A program made the translations under genes and the position numbers. The notes beneath the pieces were generated by a model, which was not told the DNA's origin, did no database searches, and was given only the letters and a program-made list of their open reading frames with translations. Shown here one piece after another: positions 7,117 through 14,989 of a stretch of 64,000 nucleotides of DNA (position 1 is the stretch's first letter; each line of letters starts with the position of its first letter). Source of the stretch: CAZXDL01 sp964639505 (GTDB lineage Bacteria > Patescibacteriota > Saccharimonadia > Saccharimonadales > UBA4665). Location of the stretch: positions 1 through 64,000 of the forward strand of contig CAZXDL010000004.1 in NCBI GenBank assembly GCA_964639505.1, given 5' to 3'.

Positions 7117-7629
7117 ATGTCTCTAGGTGTTACGCCCCATGCAGTTCCTGCTGAAAGAATGCTACTGGCTGCCGAAAAATTAGCTCGTGAGGTACATGCG
7201 GGCCAGCAATATAACGAGCAGACTCTTATTGATGGTCATATTTTGCCAGTAGTTGGCTTAATCGAAGGCTGGGGCTACGCTCCTGAGTATCGTGCAGTTG
7301 GATTTATTCATGATGTCCCCGAAGATAATGGTATGACTCTTGATGATTTTCAGGCTAACTTCCCAGATATTCCGCGTTGCGTAGCGGAAGCAGCAATAAT
7401 ACTAAATAAAAGGCCGTATCCTTCTCATCAAACATATTTAGATCGAGTGGCATCTAACCCATTGTCAGCCGTCGGCAAGTTTGCGGATTCGACATGCAAC
7501 TTGGTTGCAACCGTCTTGGACCCGCCACGACAAACAGATGAGAAATATATGCAGAGAGTCGCAGAATATAGCGGCAATATTGCCTTCCTAAAACCTTTTT
7601 TGCCATCACCTAGTGAACCGCTTTTTTAA
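7117..7629 (+). CDS. Stand-alone HD-domain (p)ppGpp hydrolase-like protein
   Basis: The ATG at 7117 is chosen over an upstream TTG at 7069 because a good promoter sits between them. The 170-aa product carries the HD hydrolase signature of RelA/SpoT proteins: H27 in VHAGQQYN, H41 in DGHILPVV, HD at 65-66 followed by ED at 69-70 (FIHDVPEDNGMT), and a KFADSTCNL segment equivalent to KLADRLHNM. The metal-binding set looks complete. Such single-domain enzymes (MESH1-like) remove pyrophosphate from (p)ppGpp. The synthetase gene starts six bases after its stop in another frame, so the two are almost certainly co-transcribed and act as opposing activities. Confidence 0.75.
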   Translation: MSLGVTPHAVPAERMLLAAEKLAREVHAGQQYNEQTLIDGHILPVVGLIEGWGYAPEYRAVGFIHDVPEDNGMTLDDFQANFPDIPRCVAEAAIILNKRPYPSHQTYLDRVASNPLSAVGKFADSTCNLVATVLDPPRQTDEKYMQRVAEYSGNIAFLKPFLPSPSEPLF

Positions 7630-7634
7630 AGAAT

Positions 7635-9482
7635 ATGGACCCTGCAAATACTAGAGTTGAAACCGGGCAATATACAGGGGAGATACCCAGCCTAATAGAT
7701 GAAAATTTTCGCAATCCAAACTCTTTGATGACAGTAGAGTGGGCAGTGGCCTTAGCTGACGAAAGCATGGAGGCAAGAGTTGAATTGCTGTCACGGATAA
7801 AGGTATCCGTGCCCGATGACAACATCGAAGCACGAAAAGACCAGCATAATATTTCAATTGAAAATCACATGAAACTGGCTCTGGAAGCCGCTGGAAATTT
7901 GTCTAATCTGCGTGTCTTTTCAGAAATAGTACTTGCCAAATTGCAACAGCCTGATTGCGACCAAGAATTAGCCCAGCAGACCTTGCTTATTTGGGGGCCG
8001 TTAGCTGAAATCGCTGGTTGGGGCGACACTAAACGAGAGCTTGAAGAGGCTGCTTTTGCTGTGCTTTATCCTGATGAAAAGCGAGCAATTGAGGAAACCT
8101 TCGGACACTTAGGTGGTGATGAGGCACTCCAAAAACTACTTAACGAATACCAGGAAGGCGTGCGGGTCATCCTCGAAGAATATCTTGATCCAGAAACACA
8201 GATAGAAATCAGCGGTCGCAAGAAATCAACCTACAGTATTTGGCGAAAGGCTCAAAAATATGAAGAGCCTGAATATTCGCTGCCTGACTATCTAGGCATA
8301 CGTATTGTTATAGATGCACCTGGGCGAGAAGCCAAGGCGATCGAGCAATGTTACGCTGCAGCCGACATTGTGTCTCAGTGTTTTACGCCTGATCTTGAGT
8401 ATTACAGCGACTACATTGCCAACCCAAAGCCCGGCGGATACCGAAGCTTGCATGTGACTTTGGATGATATCAACGGCGCGAAGCTCGAATTCCAGATCAG
8501 AACAGCCGAAATGGACAATCGAAAGGGCGCTGAAAGACTTTCGCACATGTTGTATGACGCCAGCTATAAAATTACGCCAGGCAAGATGTTTAGACAATTA
8601 GAAAAAACTCAAAGAATATACTCCTGGCGACAAGAAGTTGCAGCAGAAATAGCAAAAAGAAAAGCTGAGGGAGACAATAGTCTACGAGATTTAATGCCTG
8701 GCAACATACTGGTATTTGAATTTAACGGTAACCTGCATCAGCTCGCTGAGGATAATACTGCTCTCGATTTTGCTTTTGCGGTGCACAAAACTAGGGCTCT
8801 GGCGGTCAGTCGAATATCTAGAAATGGCAAACCTGTACGCTATGAAAACACTTTAAATTTTGGCGATAGTCTTGCGATCGAATATTCGTATCGTGATGGG
8901 CAAAGAAGCCACACCTGGTCGGATGATTGGTTAACTAAGGTGCGTTCCAAAGCGGCGATCAAAATACTCAAAAAAGCTCAGCGAAACAGAGGTCAAGAAC
9001 AACACATTGCTGCCGGAATTCAAGAAATAGAGCACGCAGTTGGCCAAAATGCAATTTCTGCATTAGAAGAAGAGCAGAGAGTACGCCTAGCCGAAACCTA
9101 TGGAATCCGCGACCTAGACAAGGTTTTGAGGGGTATTGGCGCAAAAGCGCTGAAACCTGGTAAATTGGTTAATCAGCTCAAAAAACTGCGCGGCACTGAG
9201 GAAACGGCCAAGCCCGCTGAAGCTAAGCAAAAATCAGGCAAAGAAAAACTTAATATACCCGTATATACCGACAACGAGGGTCAAAGATGGGAATTAGCCG
9301 TTATGCGCACTCTCGGTTGTCATCACCATATTGCCGGATGCTGTAAGGGTGTCGGTGTACAACAATCTGTAGTCGCGGTCCCAACACGAAAAATGGGCGA
9401 TTTTTCTATTCATCGGCCTGAATGCGTTAACTTACCGAAAGACGAGCGTCGTATCTTAGAGTGCAGTTGGGTTAGTCGATAA
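7635..9482 (+). CDS. RelA/SpoT-family (p)ppGpp synthetase with TGS and zinc-finger domains
   Basis: The 615-aa protein matches the long RSH layout without an active HD domain. Residues 116-150 (LLIWGPLAEIAGW, ELEEAAF) match the helical part before the synthetase. The synthetase (about 185-320) shows SGRKKSTYSIWRK, DYLGIRIVID, PKPGGYRSLH and LEFQIRTAEM. The TGS domain follows (353-420), then a helical region, and a C-terminal zinc-finger-like domain (560-612) with CC at 569-570, H593 and C597. There is no ACT domain after it. The N-terminal 110 residues look like a degenerate HD region without the catalytic residues, the hydrolase being supplied by the previous gene. Predicted role: ribosome-linked stringent response. 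Confidence 0.88.
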   Translation: MDPANTRVETGQYTGEIPSLIDENFRNPNSLMTVEWAVALADESMEARVELLSRIKVSVPDDNIEARKDQHNISIENHMKLALEAAGNLSNLRVFSEIVLAKLQQPDCDQELAQQTLLIWGPLAEIAGWGDTKRELEEAAFAVLYPDEKRAIEETFGHLGGDEALQKLLNEYQEGVRVILEEYLDPETQIEISGRKKSTYSIWRKAQKYEEPEYSLPDYLGIRIVIDAPGREAKAIEQCYAAADIVSQCFTPDLEYYSDYIANPKPGGYRSLHVTLDDINGAKLEFQIRTAEMDNRKGAERLSHMLYDASYKITPGKMFRQLEKTQRIYSWRQEVAAEIAKRKAEGDNSLRDLMPGNILVFEFNGNLHQLAEDNTALDFAFAVHKTRALAVSRISRNGKPVRYENTLNFGDSLAIEYSYRDGQRSHTWSDDWLTKVRSKAAIKILKKAQRNRGQEQHIAAGIQEIEHAVGQNAISALEEEQRVRLAETYGIRDLDKVLRGIGAKALKPGKLVNQLKKLRGTEETAKPAEAKQKSGKEKLNIPVYTDNEGQRWELAVMRTLGCHHHIAGCCKGVGVQQSVVAVPTRKMGDFSIHRPECVNLPKDERRILECSWVSR

Positions 9483-9549
9483 ACCACCTTTCAATGCCTA
9501 GCAAGATATAAATTTATCGATATTTATACTATTTAGTTAGACTTAGGGC

Positions 9550-10155
9550 ATGGATCTTTTGTTTGGTTTCGTTGTGGCTGGCGCGCCGTTGTTGATAGTT
9601 GAAGTGTTAAGCAGAAATAAAAAGCTTCGACCGGAGCTGGGGCGTAAAGTTTCGCACGTTGGTAGCGCGATCGCCGTGCTAACTCTGCCATTTTTTCTTA
9701 CCTTAAGACAGATTGCAGTTATAGCGCTGGCTTACACCTTAATAATGCTGTTCACTCGATCAATCGGCATCTGGAAATCACTGTATGCAGTTTCCAGATC
9801 CAGTTGGGGTGAGGTCTTGTTCCCAGCTGGGGTATTGGCTGCCAGCTTTTTTGCAACCAGCGTAGATAATTTTATGTGTGCGGTGGCGATTATGGGATTC
9901 GCTGACACAGCGGCGGCGTTGGTAGGCATGAAGTTTGGCAAGAAAAGAATTGCCGGCACACAAAAGACTTTTGCTGGCAGTCTGGCATTCGCGCTTGTTT
10001 CAACGTTAATCTTATTTACTATTCAGCCGGCTAGCCTGCCATTTGCCTCGGTTGTTATTGGCGCCGCAACTCTGGATGAACTATTTTCGCCTTTTGGGAC
10101 AGATAATCTGACAATCCCCATAGTTGTTGTTCTTTTGCTAAATATTGGCTCGTAA
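9550..10155 (+). CDS. Dolichol/phytol kinase-like CTP-dependent lipid kinase
   Basis: This 201-aa membrane protein has about six hydrophobic helices and motifs of the SEC59/VTE5/DGK1 family: RKVSHVGSAIAV (about 33-44), GFADTAAALVGMKFGKKRI with KTFAGSLAF (about 117-145), and a C-terminal LDELFSPFGTDNLTIPI. Members phosphorylate isoprenoid alcohols or diacylglycerol using CTP. The UbiA-like gene 1.1 kb downstream suggests a link with isoprenoid lipids. The exact substrate cannot be told. A TATACT box (9525-9530) and a TAGACT (9538-9543) precede the ATG. Confidence 0.72.
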   Translation: MDLLFGFVVAGAPLLIVEVLSRNKKLRPELGRKVSHVGSAIAVLTLPFFLTLRQIAVIALAYTLIMLFTRSIGIWKSLYAVSRSSWGEVLFPAGVLAASFFATSVDNFMCAVAIMGFADTAAALVGMKFGKKRIAGTQKTFAGSLAFALVSTLILFTIQPASLPFASVVIGAATLDELFSPFGTDNLTIPIVVVLLLNIGS

Positions 10156-10187
10156 CTTGATATACTAATAAAAACTAAAGGGTTATC

Positions 10188-10721
10188 ATGGACGTTTCAC
10201 CAAAATACGAAGATATTCCGCCTCCAAAAGAAGAGAACAAAACTAAGCCGAAAGCAGCTATTCCTTTTAAAGAAGAATGGCAACCTTCTCAAGATCCGTT
10301 ACCAGCGCAACCTACATCTGTATCCGAGCAAAAGGTCTATGATCAAGCTGCAGAAAATAAACGGTTGCGAAGGCAAGCACGGTACTTAGCACTTATCGCT
10401 CTTGGCGCTATGACTATTATTGTTTGCATATTAACAATGATGGGCAGCGCATCTCAGGATTATACTAAAGTGCAGGGGTTATCAAATCTTGCGAGCTTTT
10501 TGATACTGCCAGCAGCAGCAGTTACAGGGGGAACCTTAGCCTACATTATCGCGCATCCGGTGCGTATAAAGAATCCAGCTGCCCCTAAACTAACAGTTAA
10601 CGGCTTTCTGGTTGCGATAGGCTATATTTTTGGTCTGATTCCAGGCTTGTTTTGGCTTTTGATCATATCTTATCCTCTGAGCAAACACGCCTGCGAATTA
10701 TCAGGCTCAAAATACTGTTAA
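10188..10721 (+). CDS. Membrane protein of unknown function, 177 aa
   Basis: The N-terminal 60 residues are Pro/Lys/Glu-rich and predicted disordered. A basic stretch (NKRLRRQARY) precedes three or four membrane segments (about 66-85, 95-118, 133-160). The C-terminus has two cysteines (HACELSGSKYC). No family is recognised. The gene follows the lipid kinase by 32 bases and its stop overlaps the end of the convergent guanylate kinase-like gene by four bases. Confidence 0.6.
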   Translation: MDVSPKYEDIPPPKEENKTKPKAAIPFKEEWQPSQDPLPAQPTSVSEQKVYDQAAENKRLRRQARYLALIALGAMTIIVCILTMMGSASQDYTKVQGLSNLASFLILPAAAVTGGTLAYIIAHPVRIKNPAAPKLTVNGFLVAIGYIFGLIPGLFWLLIISYPLSKHACELSGSKYC

Positions 10722-11248
10722 AAGTCCTGCTTGAGATCTTTTTCAATTGCGTCGGCAGTGACGTTAATTTCCTTATCATTTATATAGAATCGATCAGCGA
10801 TTTTTCTACCGAGTTCAAGTTCAGCGTCTAAATCAGATAGTCGTGTACCTTTCTCGCTGTTAGACCGGTTTTTTAAGCGCTGTTCAACTACATCAGCAGG
10901 TGCCTCAATCTGGTACACCACTATGTCGGGATAGACGGCTCTCATTTTATTAATTAATGGTGCGCGCAGCATAACAAGAGGTATGCGGCCTTGGCTTTGC
11001 TTAACTGGCGGTAGGCCGTAGCGAAAGGGCAGACCAAACAATTGAACTGTATCTATAAATAAACCCTTGTCTACCAGCTCGTCAAATTCATCGCTAGAGA
11101 CAAATTTGTGTTCGAGTTCTACTTCTCTGTCGCGCCTAGGGCGATCGGTAGTGGTCGGCGTAATAATAACCAGCCCACGATGATGCAGTTCCTGCACGAT
11201 GGCTGATTTTCCGGCACCTGATGGCCCAATGATACATAAGACTTTCAC
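10718..11248 (-). CDS. Guanylate kinase-like P-loop kinase
   Basis: The 176-aa protein begins with a P-loop, GPSGAGKS (residues 8-15). TTTDRPRRDREVELEHKFVSSDEF (about 32-55) corresponds to the GMP-binding region TTRxPRxGExxGxxYxFV of guanylate kinases, though the match is imperfect (no GE pair, H in place of the usual Y). The lid region with RLKNR (about 124-128) fits. Guanylate kinases convert GMP to GDP, also the precursor of (p)ppGpp. Whether this is the cell's main Gmk or a relative with another substrate is open. Confidence 0.65.
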   Translation of the reverse strand: MKVLCIIGPSGAGKSAIVQELHHRGLVIITPTTTDRPRRDREVELEHKFVSSDEFDELVDKGLFIDTVQLFGLPFRYGLPPVKQSQGRIPLVMLRAPLINKMRAVYPDIVVYQIEAPADVVEQRLKNRSNSEKGTRLSDLDAELELGRKIADRFYINDKEINVTADAIEKDLKQDF

Positions 11249-11257
11249 TTCAGACAG

Positions 11258-11263
11258 TATAAT
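11258..11263 (+). promoter_or_regulatory. -10 box for the UbiA-like gene
   Basis: TATAAT lies seven bases before the ATG at 11271, between this gene and the divergent guanylate kinase-like gene. No clear -35 box is seen. Confidence 0.45.
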
Positions 11264-11270
11264 TTACTCA

Positions 11271-12293
11271 ATGCCGCAAAACATCATGTCTAGTCTCAAA
11301 ATAGCGCGCAGCCTGTTGCGGACAGCGACATTTTTACTGCTTTTACTGTATTTAGTCATCGGCATGTTAATCGGGCTATATATCAGCGGCTCTAGCTTAA
11401 ACACACCAGACGAAATCGTTGAGCTTGGCGTAAAGTTTGTCGTTTGTGGGCTAATAATCGCGCTTTGGTACATTTTTGGTAGCGGCCTAAATGATTACGC
11501 AGATTACGAAATCGATAAAATTAACCTGCCCAAAGCCACCGACAGACCTCTTATTAGCGGCCAAGCCGACAAGCCGGCACTGCTCAGAGTAAGTTTGATC
11601 GCCGCTACACTGACAATTCCGCTGGCAGCCTCGCTTTCAGCCTGGTATATAGTGATTGTTTTAGCCTTATTACTGCTGAGTGTTTCATACTCGATCCCCC
11701 CATTTTCTATATCAAGAAGGGGAGGACTCGCACCGCTTTTGTTGCCTTTAGGCTATATTATCCTCCCATTTGGACTAGGCATGATGCTCTCAAGCGACGA
11801 CTTCACAGCCAAACCAGTATTATTGCTCACGGCAGCCTATTACTTTCACTTTATCGGCAGAATAATCCTCAAAGACTACCGTGACGTAAAAGGTGACAAA
11901 GCCAACGGCAAAATGACATTTCTACTCAGGCACGGCAATCGTAGCGTCTGCCTGGTGTCGGCAATTTCAATAACAATTAGCACAGGGCTTATTTTGGTGG
12001 CCCTAAATGAATACGCCTACATTTTGCGTTTCGGGTTTGTCTACCTCTTATTTTTTGGCCTAGTTACACTATATGAAACCTCAAAGGCTACGCGATGGAG
12101 CCAACAGAAACCGCTGCTGGCAGCTTTTGGCAGGACAATGACAGGGATAACAGCACTTACAATTCTCACGCTCTGCAACGCAATATGGGGTTTTTCTGCG
12201 TTAGAACAGGTGGCAATGCTTGTTGGGATTTTAGGCGTTTACACGTGGAGCGCTCAGCAGGCAAGTCGCTACAACACAGCTCAAACAAGGTAA
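11271..12293 (+). CDS. UbiA-family prenyltransferase
   Basis: The start at 11271 is supported by a TATAAT seven bases upstream; an in-frame ATG at 11199 lies inside the divergent neighbour, and another at 11286 is possible. The ~340-aa protein has about nine membrane helices and both Asp-rich motifs of the superfamily: NDYADYEIDKINLPKATDRPL (around residue 80) and KDYRDVKGDKANGK (around 205). UbiA enzymes move a prenyl group from a polyprenyl diphosphate to an aromatic or other acceptor. No quinone genes are near, so the acceptor could be a glycerol phosphate or sugar phosphate. The lipid kinase-like gene nearby supports a lipid role. Confidence 0.8.
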   Translation: MPQNIMSSLKIARSLLRTATFLLLLLYLVIGMLIGLYISGSSLNTPDEIVELGVKFVVCGLIIALWYIFGSGLNDYADYEIDKINLPKATDRPLISGQADKPALLRVSLIAATLTIPLAASLSAWYIVIVLALLLLSVSYSIPPFSISRRGGLAPLLLPLGYIILPFGLGMMLSSDDFTAKPVLLLTAAYYFHFIGRIILKDYRDVKGDKANGKMTFLLRHGNRSVCLVSAISITISTGLILVALNEYAYILRFGFVYLLFFGLVTLYETSKATRWSQQKPLLAAFGRTMTGITALTILTLCNAIWGFSALEQVAMLVGILGVYTWSAQQASRYNTAQTR

Positions 12294-12341
12294 AAGACTC
12301 GGTATGGCGTTGCGGTTCGGTTTTAGGTAGACTGAGGGCAT

Positions 12342-12851
12342 ATGGCCAGCAAAGATCGATTTGCGAAACTCAAAGTCTTTAAATATACACCTGGCGGCAT
12401 GGCCTTGCCGTTTATTTTGCTTTTTGCCGGCTTGGGTACCTACGTAATCACCCAATCTAGGGCCGATAGCATCACTTATTCTAATTTTTATAATGCTAAT
12501 AATGTTGCGCCGTCTGCTGGGATTTATCCGGCAAATGATGCAGTCAATGCGCTTGGTTCACAAAATGTCAGTCAGCTCAGTTCAGGCGGTAAATTAACAT
12601 ACAATGGTGGCAGTAAGGTTAAGTACAAGTCGATCTGTTATTATGTGCGCGTTCCTGAAAATATAACCGGCGACACGTCCGCAAAGATTGAATTCGTCGG
12701 CAAGGGCAACTCTAAAACACTGAATCTGGCCGTCTCCGATGATTATCAAGCCATTTGTGTAAAATCAGGCCACAAATCCCAGAAATCATACAATATCTAT
12801 AATATTTCCGGCCCAGACGTGCTGGTTTATCAAGCAATAACTTCTAGCTAA
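12342..12851 (+). CDS. Exported or anchored protein of unknown function, 169 aa
   Basis: A basic start (MASKDRFAKLKVFKY) and one hydrophobic helix (about 19-36, ending SRADS) suggest a signal peptide or anchor. The mature part looks beta-rich, with Ser/Asn/Gly and two cysteines (KSICYYV, QAICVKS) that may pair. It ends in the four bases that overlap the convergent gene at 12848. No family is recognised. Confidence 0.6.
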   Translation: MASKDRFAKLKVFKYTPGGMALPFILLFAGLGTYVITQSRADSITYSNFYNANNVAPSAGIYPANDAVNALGSQNVSQLSSGGKLTYNGGSKVKYKSICYYVRVPENITGDTSAKIEFVGKGNSKTLNLAVSDDYQAICVKSGHKSQKSYNIYNISGPDVLVYQAITSS

Positions 12852-13381
12852 TAGCTCATCGAGTCGTAGGCGCTGTGTATGACCATTTCGGCAATCACTA
12901 TGTTGGCCACGTAAACGATAGTAAAGGTGGCCGCGCTGAGACCGATGACCGAAAACGGGCTAACGTGTTTATTGTTTTGCCGGTAGTCCAAAATCGAAAT
13001 TATGACCGCAAGTATTGCCAAAGAAACACTCACAATGGCGGTTGCCCAGAGGTTTTTAACTATGTAAAAAATCAACAAGTAGGCGGTCGCGGAAGCAATT
13101 CCACAAATTAAAACAATCAGCTCACGAAACGCCGAGGATGCATCGGTATAGGAGCTATCTTCTGGTAGAGAAGCCGGCTGAAATGGTGTGGGCGGCGCTG
13201 GGGCCACCGGAGTTGGATACAGGCCTTGCACGCTTCGATCGACAATATTGGAATTGCCAACGTAGGCTGGGCCAGTAGGCGGCGCCTCTGTTTGCGGTGG
13301 AGTTGGTACGACCGGAGCAGCCGCGACTGGAGCTGGTTCAGGCGCACCGGCCGTTGGTGTTGTTGGAGTTTGAGGATTCAT
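12848..13381 (-). CDS. Proline-rich membrane protein, 177 aa
   Basis: About 75 residues of Pro/Ala/Thr-rich, probably disordered sequence precede three membrane helices (about residues 86-110, 113-131 and 143-166). Proline-rich cytoplasmic tails like this are common in small CPR membrane proteins and say little about function. It is convergent with and overlaps the previous gene by four bases. A sequence resembling the 3' half of the intergenic repeat (13414-13436) lies in its upstream region. Confidence 0.6.
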   Translation of the reverse strand: MNPQTPTTPTAGAPEPAPVAAAPVVPTPPQTEAPPTGPAYVGNSNIVDRSVQGLYPTPVAPAPPTPFQPASLPEDSSYTDASSAFRELIVLICGIASATAYLLIFYIVKNLWATAIVSVSLAILAVIISILDYRQNNKHVSPFSVIGLSAATFTIVYVANIVIAEMVIHSAYDSMSY

Positions 13382-13413
13382 ATTTTTACCTTTTAGATTA
13401 ACTTAAATACATA

Positions 13414-13436
13414 GTACTACAACGCTTACGTTTAAC
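13414..13436 (+). repeat. Diverged match to the 3' half of the intergenic repeat
   Basis: GTACTACAACGCTTACGTTTAA resembles the repeat end GTACCACGCTTATGCTTAA with a two-base insertion. It lies between two divergent genes and may form part of a promoter for the minus-strand gene. Confidence 0.4.
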
Positions 13437-13451
13437 CGAGGTAAAATTGTA

Positions 13452-13501
13452 TTGACATCCAACAATACGGGTGGCATGATTAGATTACAAATCTAAGGAG
13501 G
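13452..13501 (+). promoter_or_regulatory. Promoter, inverted repeat and ribosome binding site of the DUF7144 gene
   Basis: TTGACA (13452-13457) and CATGAT (13475-13480) are 17 bases apart. A perfect 7-bp inverted repeat, TTAGATT and AATCTAA with a 3-base gap (13480-13496), directly precedes GGAGG (about 13497-13501). It could be an operator or an RNA hairpin close to the ribosome binding site. Confidence 0.6.
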
Positions 13502-13505
13502 TTTC

Positions 13506-13907
13506 ATGGCTGCAAATAGTCAACCATCAGGGTGGGTTGGCTGGGTATACTTTGCCGGTATGCTTATGCTTATACTAGGGTTCTTCTCATTATTCCGAGG
13601 CATTCTTGCTCTCGTTAAGCACACAGCTTACGTTGTAACACCAGATTCTCTGATTGTGTTCAACTACACAAGCTGGGGCTGGACACATATTGTGCTCGGC
13701 ATAGTTCTAATTACCGCTGCCGGATCTGCAATGTCAGGCCGTTGGTGGGGTAGAATTATTGGCGCTGTTGTAGCAGCATTGGCTCTTTTGGAAAACTTGG
13801 TACTTCTACCAGCCTATCCAATCTGGTCAATCATCGCTATCATCATCAGTGGATTCGTACTTTACGCACTCCTCGTCAAGGGTAGTGAAGCTAGATTAGA
13901 CACCTAA
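13506..13907 (+). CDS. DUF7144-family membrane protein
   Basis: The 133-aa protein has four membrane helices and the family's sequence pattern: GWVYFAGMLMLILG (about 12-25), YVVTPDSLIVFNYTSWGWTHIVLGIVLI (about 42-69), and YPIWSIIAIIISGFVLYAL near the end. Relatives are best known from Actinobacteria, where they are small stress-linked membrane proteins of unknown mechanism. It has its own promoter, a strong ribosome binding site and a strong terminator, so it is a single-gene unit. Saccharibacteria live on Actinobacteria, so transfer from a host is possible but unproven. Confidence 0.75.
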   Translation: MAANSQPSGWVGWVYFAGMLMLILGFFSLFRGILALVKHTAYVVTPDSLIVFNYTSWGWTHIVLGIVLITAAGSAMSGRWWGRIIGAVVAALALLENLVLLPAYPIWSIIAIIISGFVLYALLVKGSEARLDT

Positions 13908-13929
13908 AAACGTACTAATTTTACCAATT

Positions 13930-13960
13930 AAAAAAGAGGCCCGGCAAAGGCCTCTTTTTT
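13930..13960. terminator. Strong bidirectional terminator
   Basis: AAAAAAGAGGCC and GGCCTCTTTTTT form a perfect 12-bp stem around a 7-base loop. The A and T tracts make it work in both directions between two convergent genes. Confidence 0.9.
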
Positions 13961-14000
13961 GTTGTCTGACTCGTACTGTTTTTAAGAAGGGCTGAATTAA

Positions 14001-14546
14001 TTAAGCTTCGTTGAGCTTTTTGAGGTCAAATGACAGGGCGATAGTCATGATGCCTGAAATCAGGGCGAATAAGCCTAGAATCCAAACAATTGCTACGCCA
14101 CTTCCGACTGGCTGCCTGAGGACGACGATACCAGCGATAACGCCAATCACACCAATTATGATAGTCAGTGCTCTTGAGGTTTGTAATTGGTTGCCAATAA
14201 AGGCCGCGACGATATCAGCAATGCCACGGAGAATAAATGTAAACCCGATTAGCAGAATGAAAGTCGCAAATGTAACCTGTGGGTGACGAGTTAGGTAAAC
14301 TCCGACACCGAGTGCGAAAGCACCAAAGATCAATGACAAGAACCAAGTGTTACCTTTGCCGATGCTCATCAAGCCGTGGATGATTTCTGCGATACCCCAC
14401 ACCAAAACGTAAACACTAAACAACACTACGAGTGTTGCAATAGTTAGACCTGGCCAAAAAAGTGCAGCGATGCCAAAAAGGATGGCAACAATACCTTCGA
14501 TGAGACCAACCCACCAATATTCACTTACTTCGTTTTTCCTAGCCAT
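14001..14546 (-). CDS. HdeD-family membrane protein
   Basis: The 181-aa protein has six membrane helices in the HdeD/DUF308 pattern: WWVGLIEGIVAILFGIAALFWPG near the start, then LIFGAFALGVGVYLTRHPQVTFATF and GIADIVAAF. HdeD is linked to acid stress in enterobacteria; in other bacteria the role is unknown. A strong GGAGG site precedes the ATG on the minus strand. It is convergent with the DUF7144 gene and shares its terminator. Confidence 0.8.
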   Translation of the reverse strand: MARKNEVSEYWWVGLIEGIVAILFGIAALFWPGLTIATLVVLFSVYVLVWGIAEIIHGLMSIGKGNTWFLSLIFGAFALGVGVYLTRHPQVTFATFILLIGFTFILRGIADIVAAFIGNQLQTSRALTIIIGVIGVIAGIVVLRQPVGSGVAIVWILGLFALISGIMTIALSFDLKKLNEA

Positions 14547-14647
14547 GTTTCCTCCGTACGTAATTTAATGTTGAGTCAGTTTTAAACCTCAGCCTCCTTC
14601 CTGTGTACTTTTATACACCAAGACGGCGAAATAGCAAGCTTGAGCAA

Positions 14648-14986
14648 TTACAATTTTTTGCGACGTTTAGCGCTGCGAATAGCAACTTCTGTAAGGATAA
14701 TTCGCGTTAAGGCTACAAAGATTGTTATGCCAAAAAACACATAAAATATCGTAAAAATTTTGCCCGCATCCGTCTTGGGCACAATATCACCATAACCGAC
14801 GGTCGCCAGAGTAATCGTGGTGAAATAAAACGAGTTTAGCCAGCTCAGCTTTTCGACAGCATGATAAAAGAAAGCTCCAAAAACAATAAAGAACGCCGCC
14901 ACGCTAGCTAATTTTGCATATGAGGCGTTAGCTTTGAGAGTTGCAAGTGTATTATCTAGATCTTCTTGATCATCAATTTTAGACAT
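14648..14986 (-). CDS. Two-helix potassium channel protein
   Basis: This 112-aa protein is a minimal potassium channel pore: one membrane helix (about residues 27-45), a pore loop with the selectivity filter TVGYGD (about 62-67), and a second helix (about 76-97) ending in a basic tail (RSAKRRKKL). It has no RCK or other ligand domain, so four copies would be needed for one channel. It is the third gene of a tight minus-strand run after the dockerin and cohesin-like genes (gap of 3 bases), an odd pairing. Confidence 0.88.
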   Translation of the reverse strand: MSKIDDQEDLDNTLATLKANASYAKLASVAAFFIVFGAFFYHAVEKLSWLNSFYFTTITLATVGYGDIVPKTDAGKIFTIFYVFFGITIFVALTRIILTEVAIRSAKRRKKL

Positions 14987-14989
14987 AAG

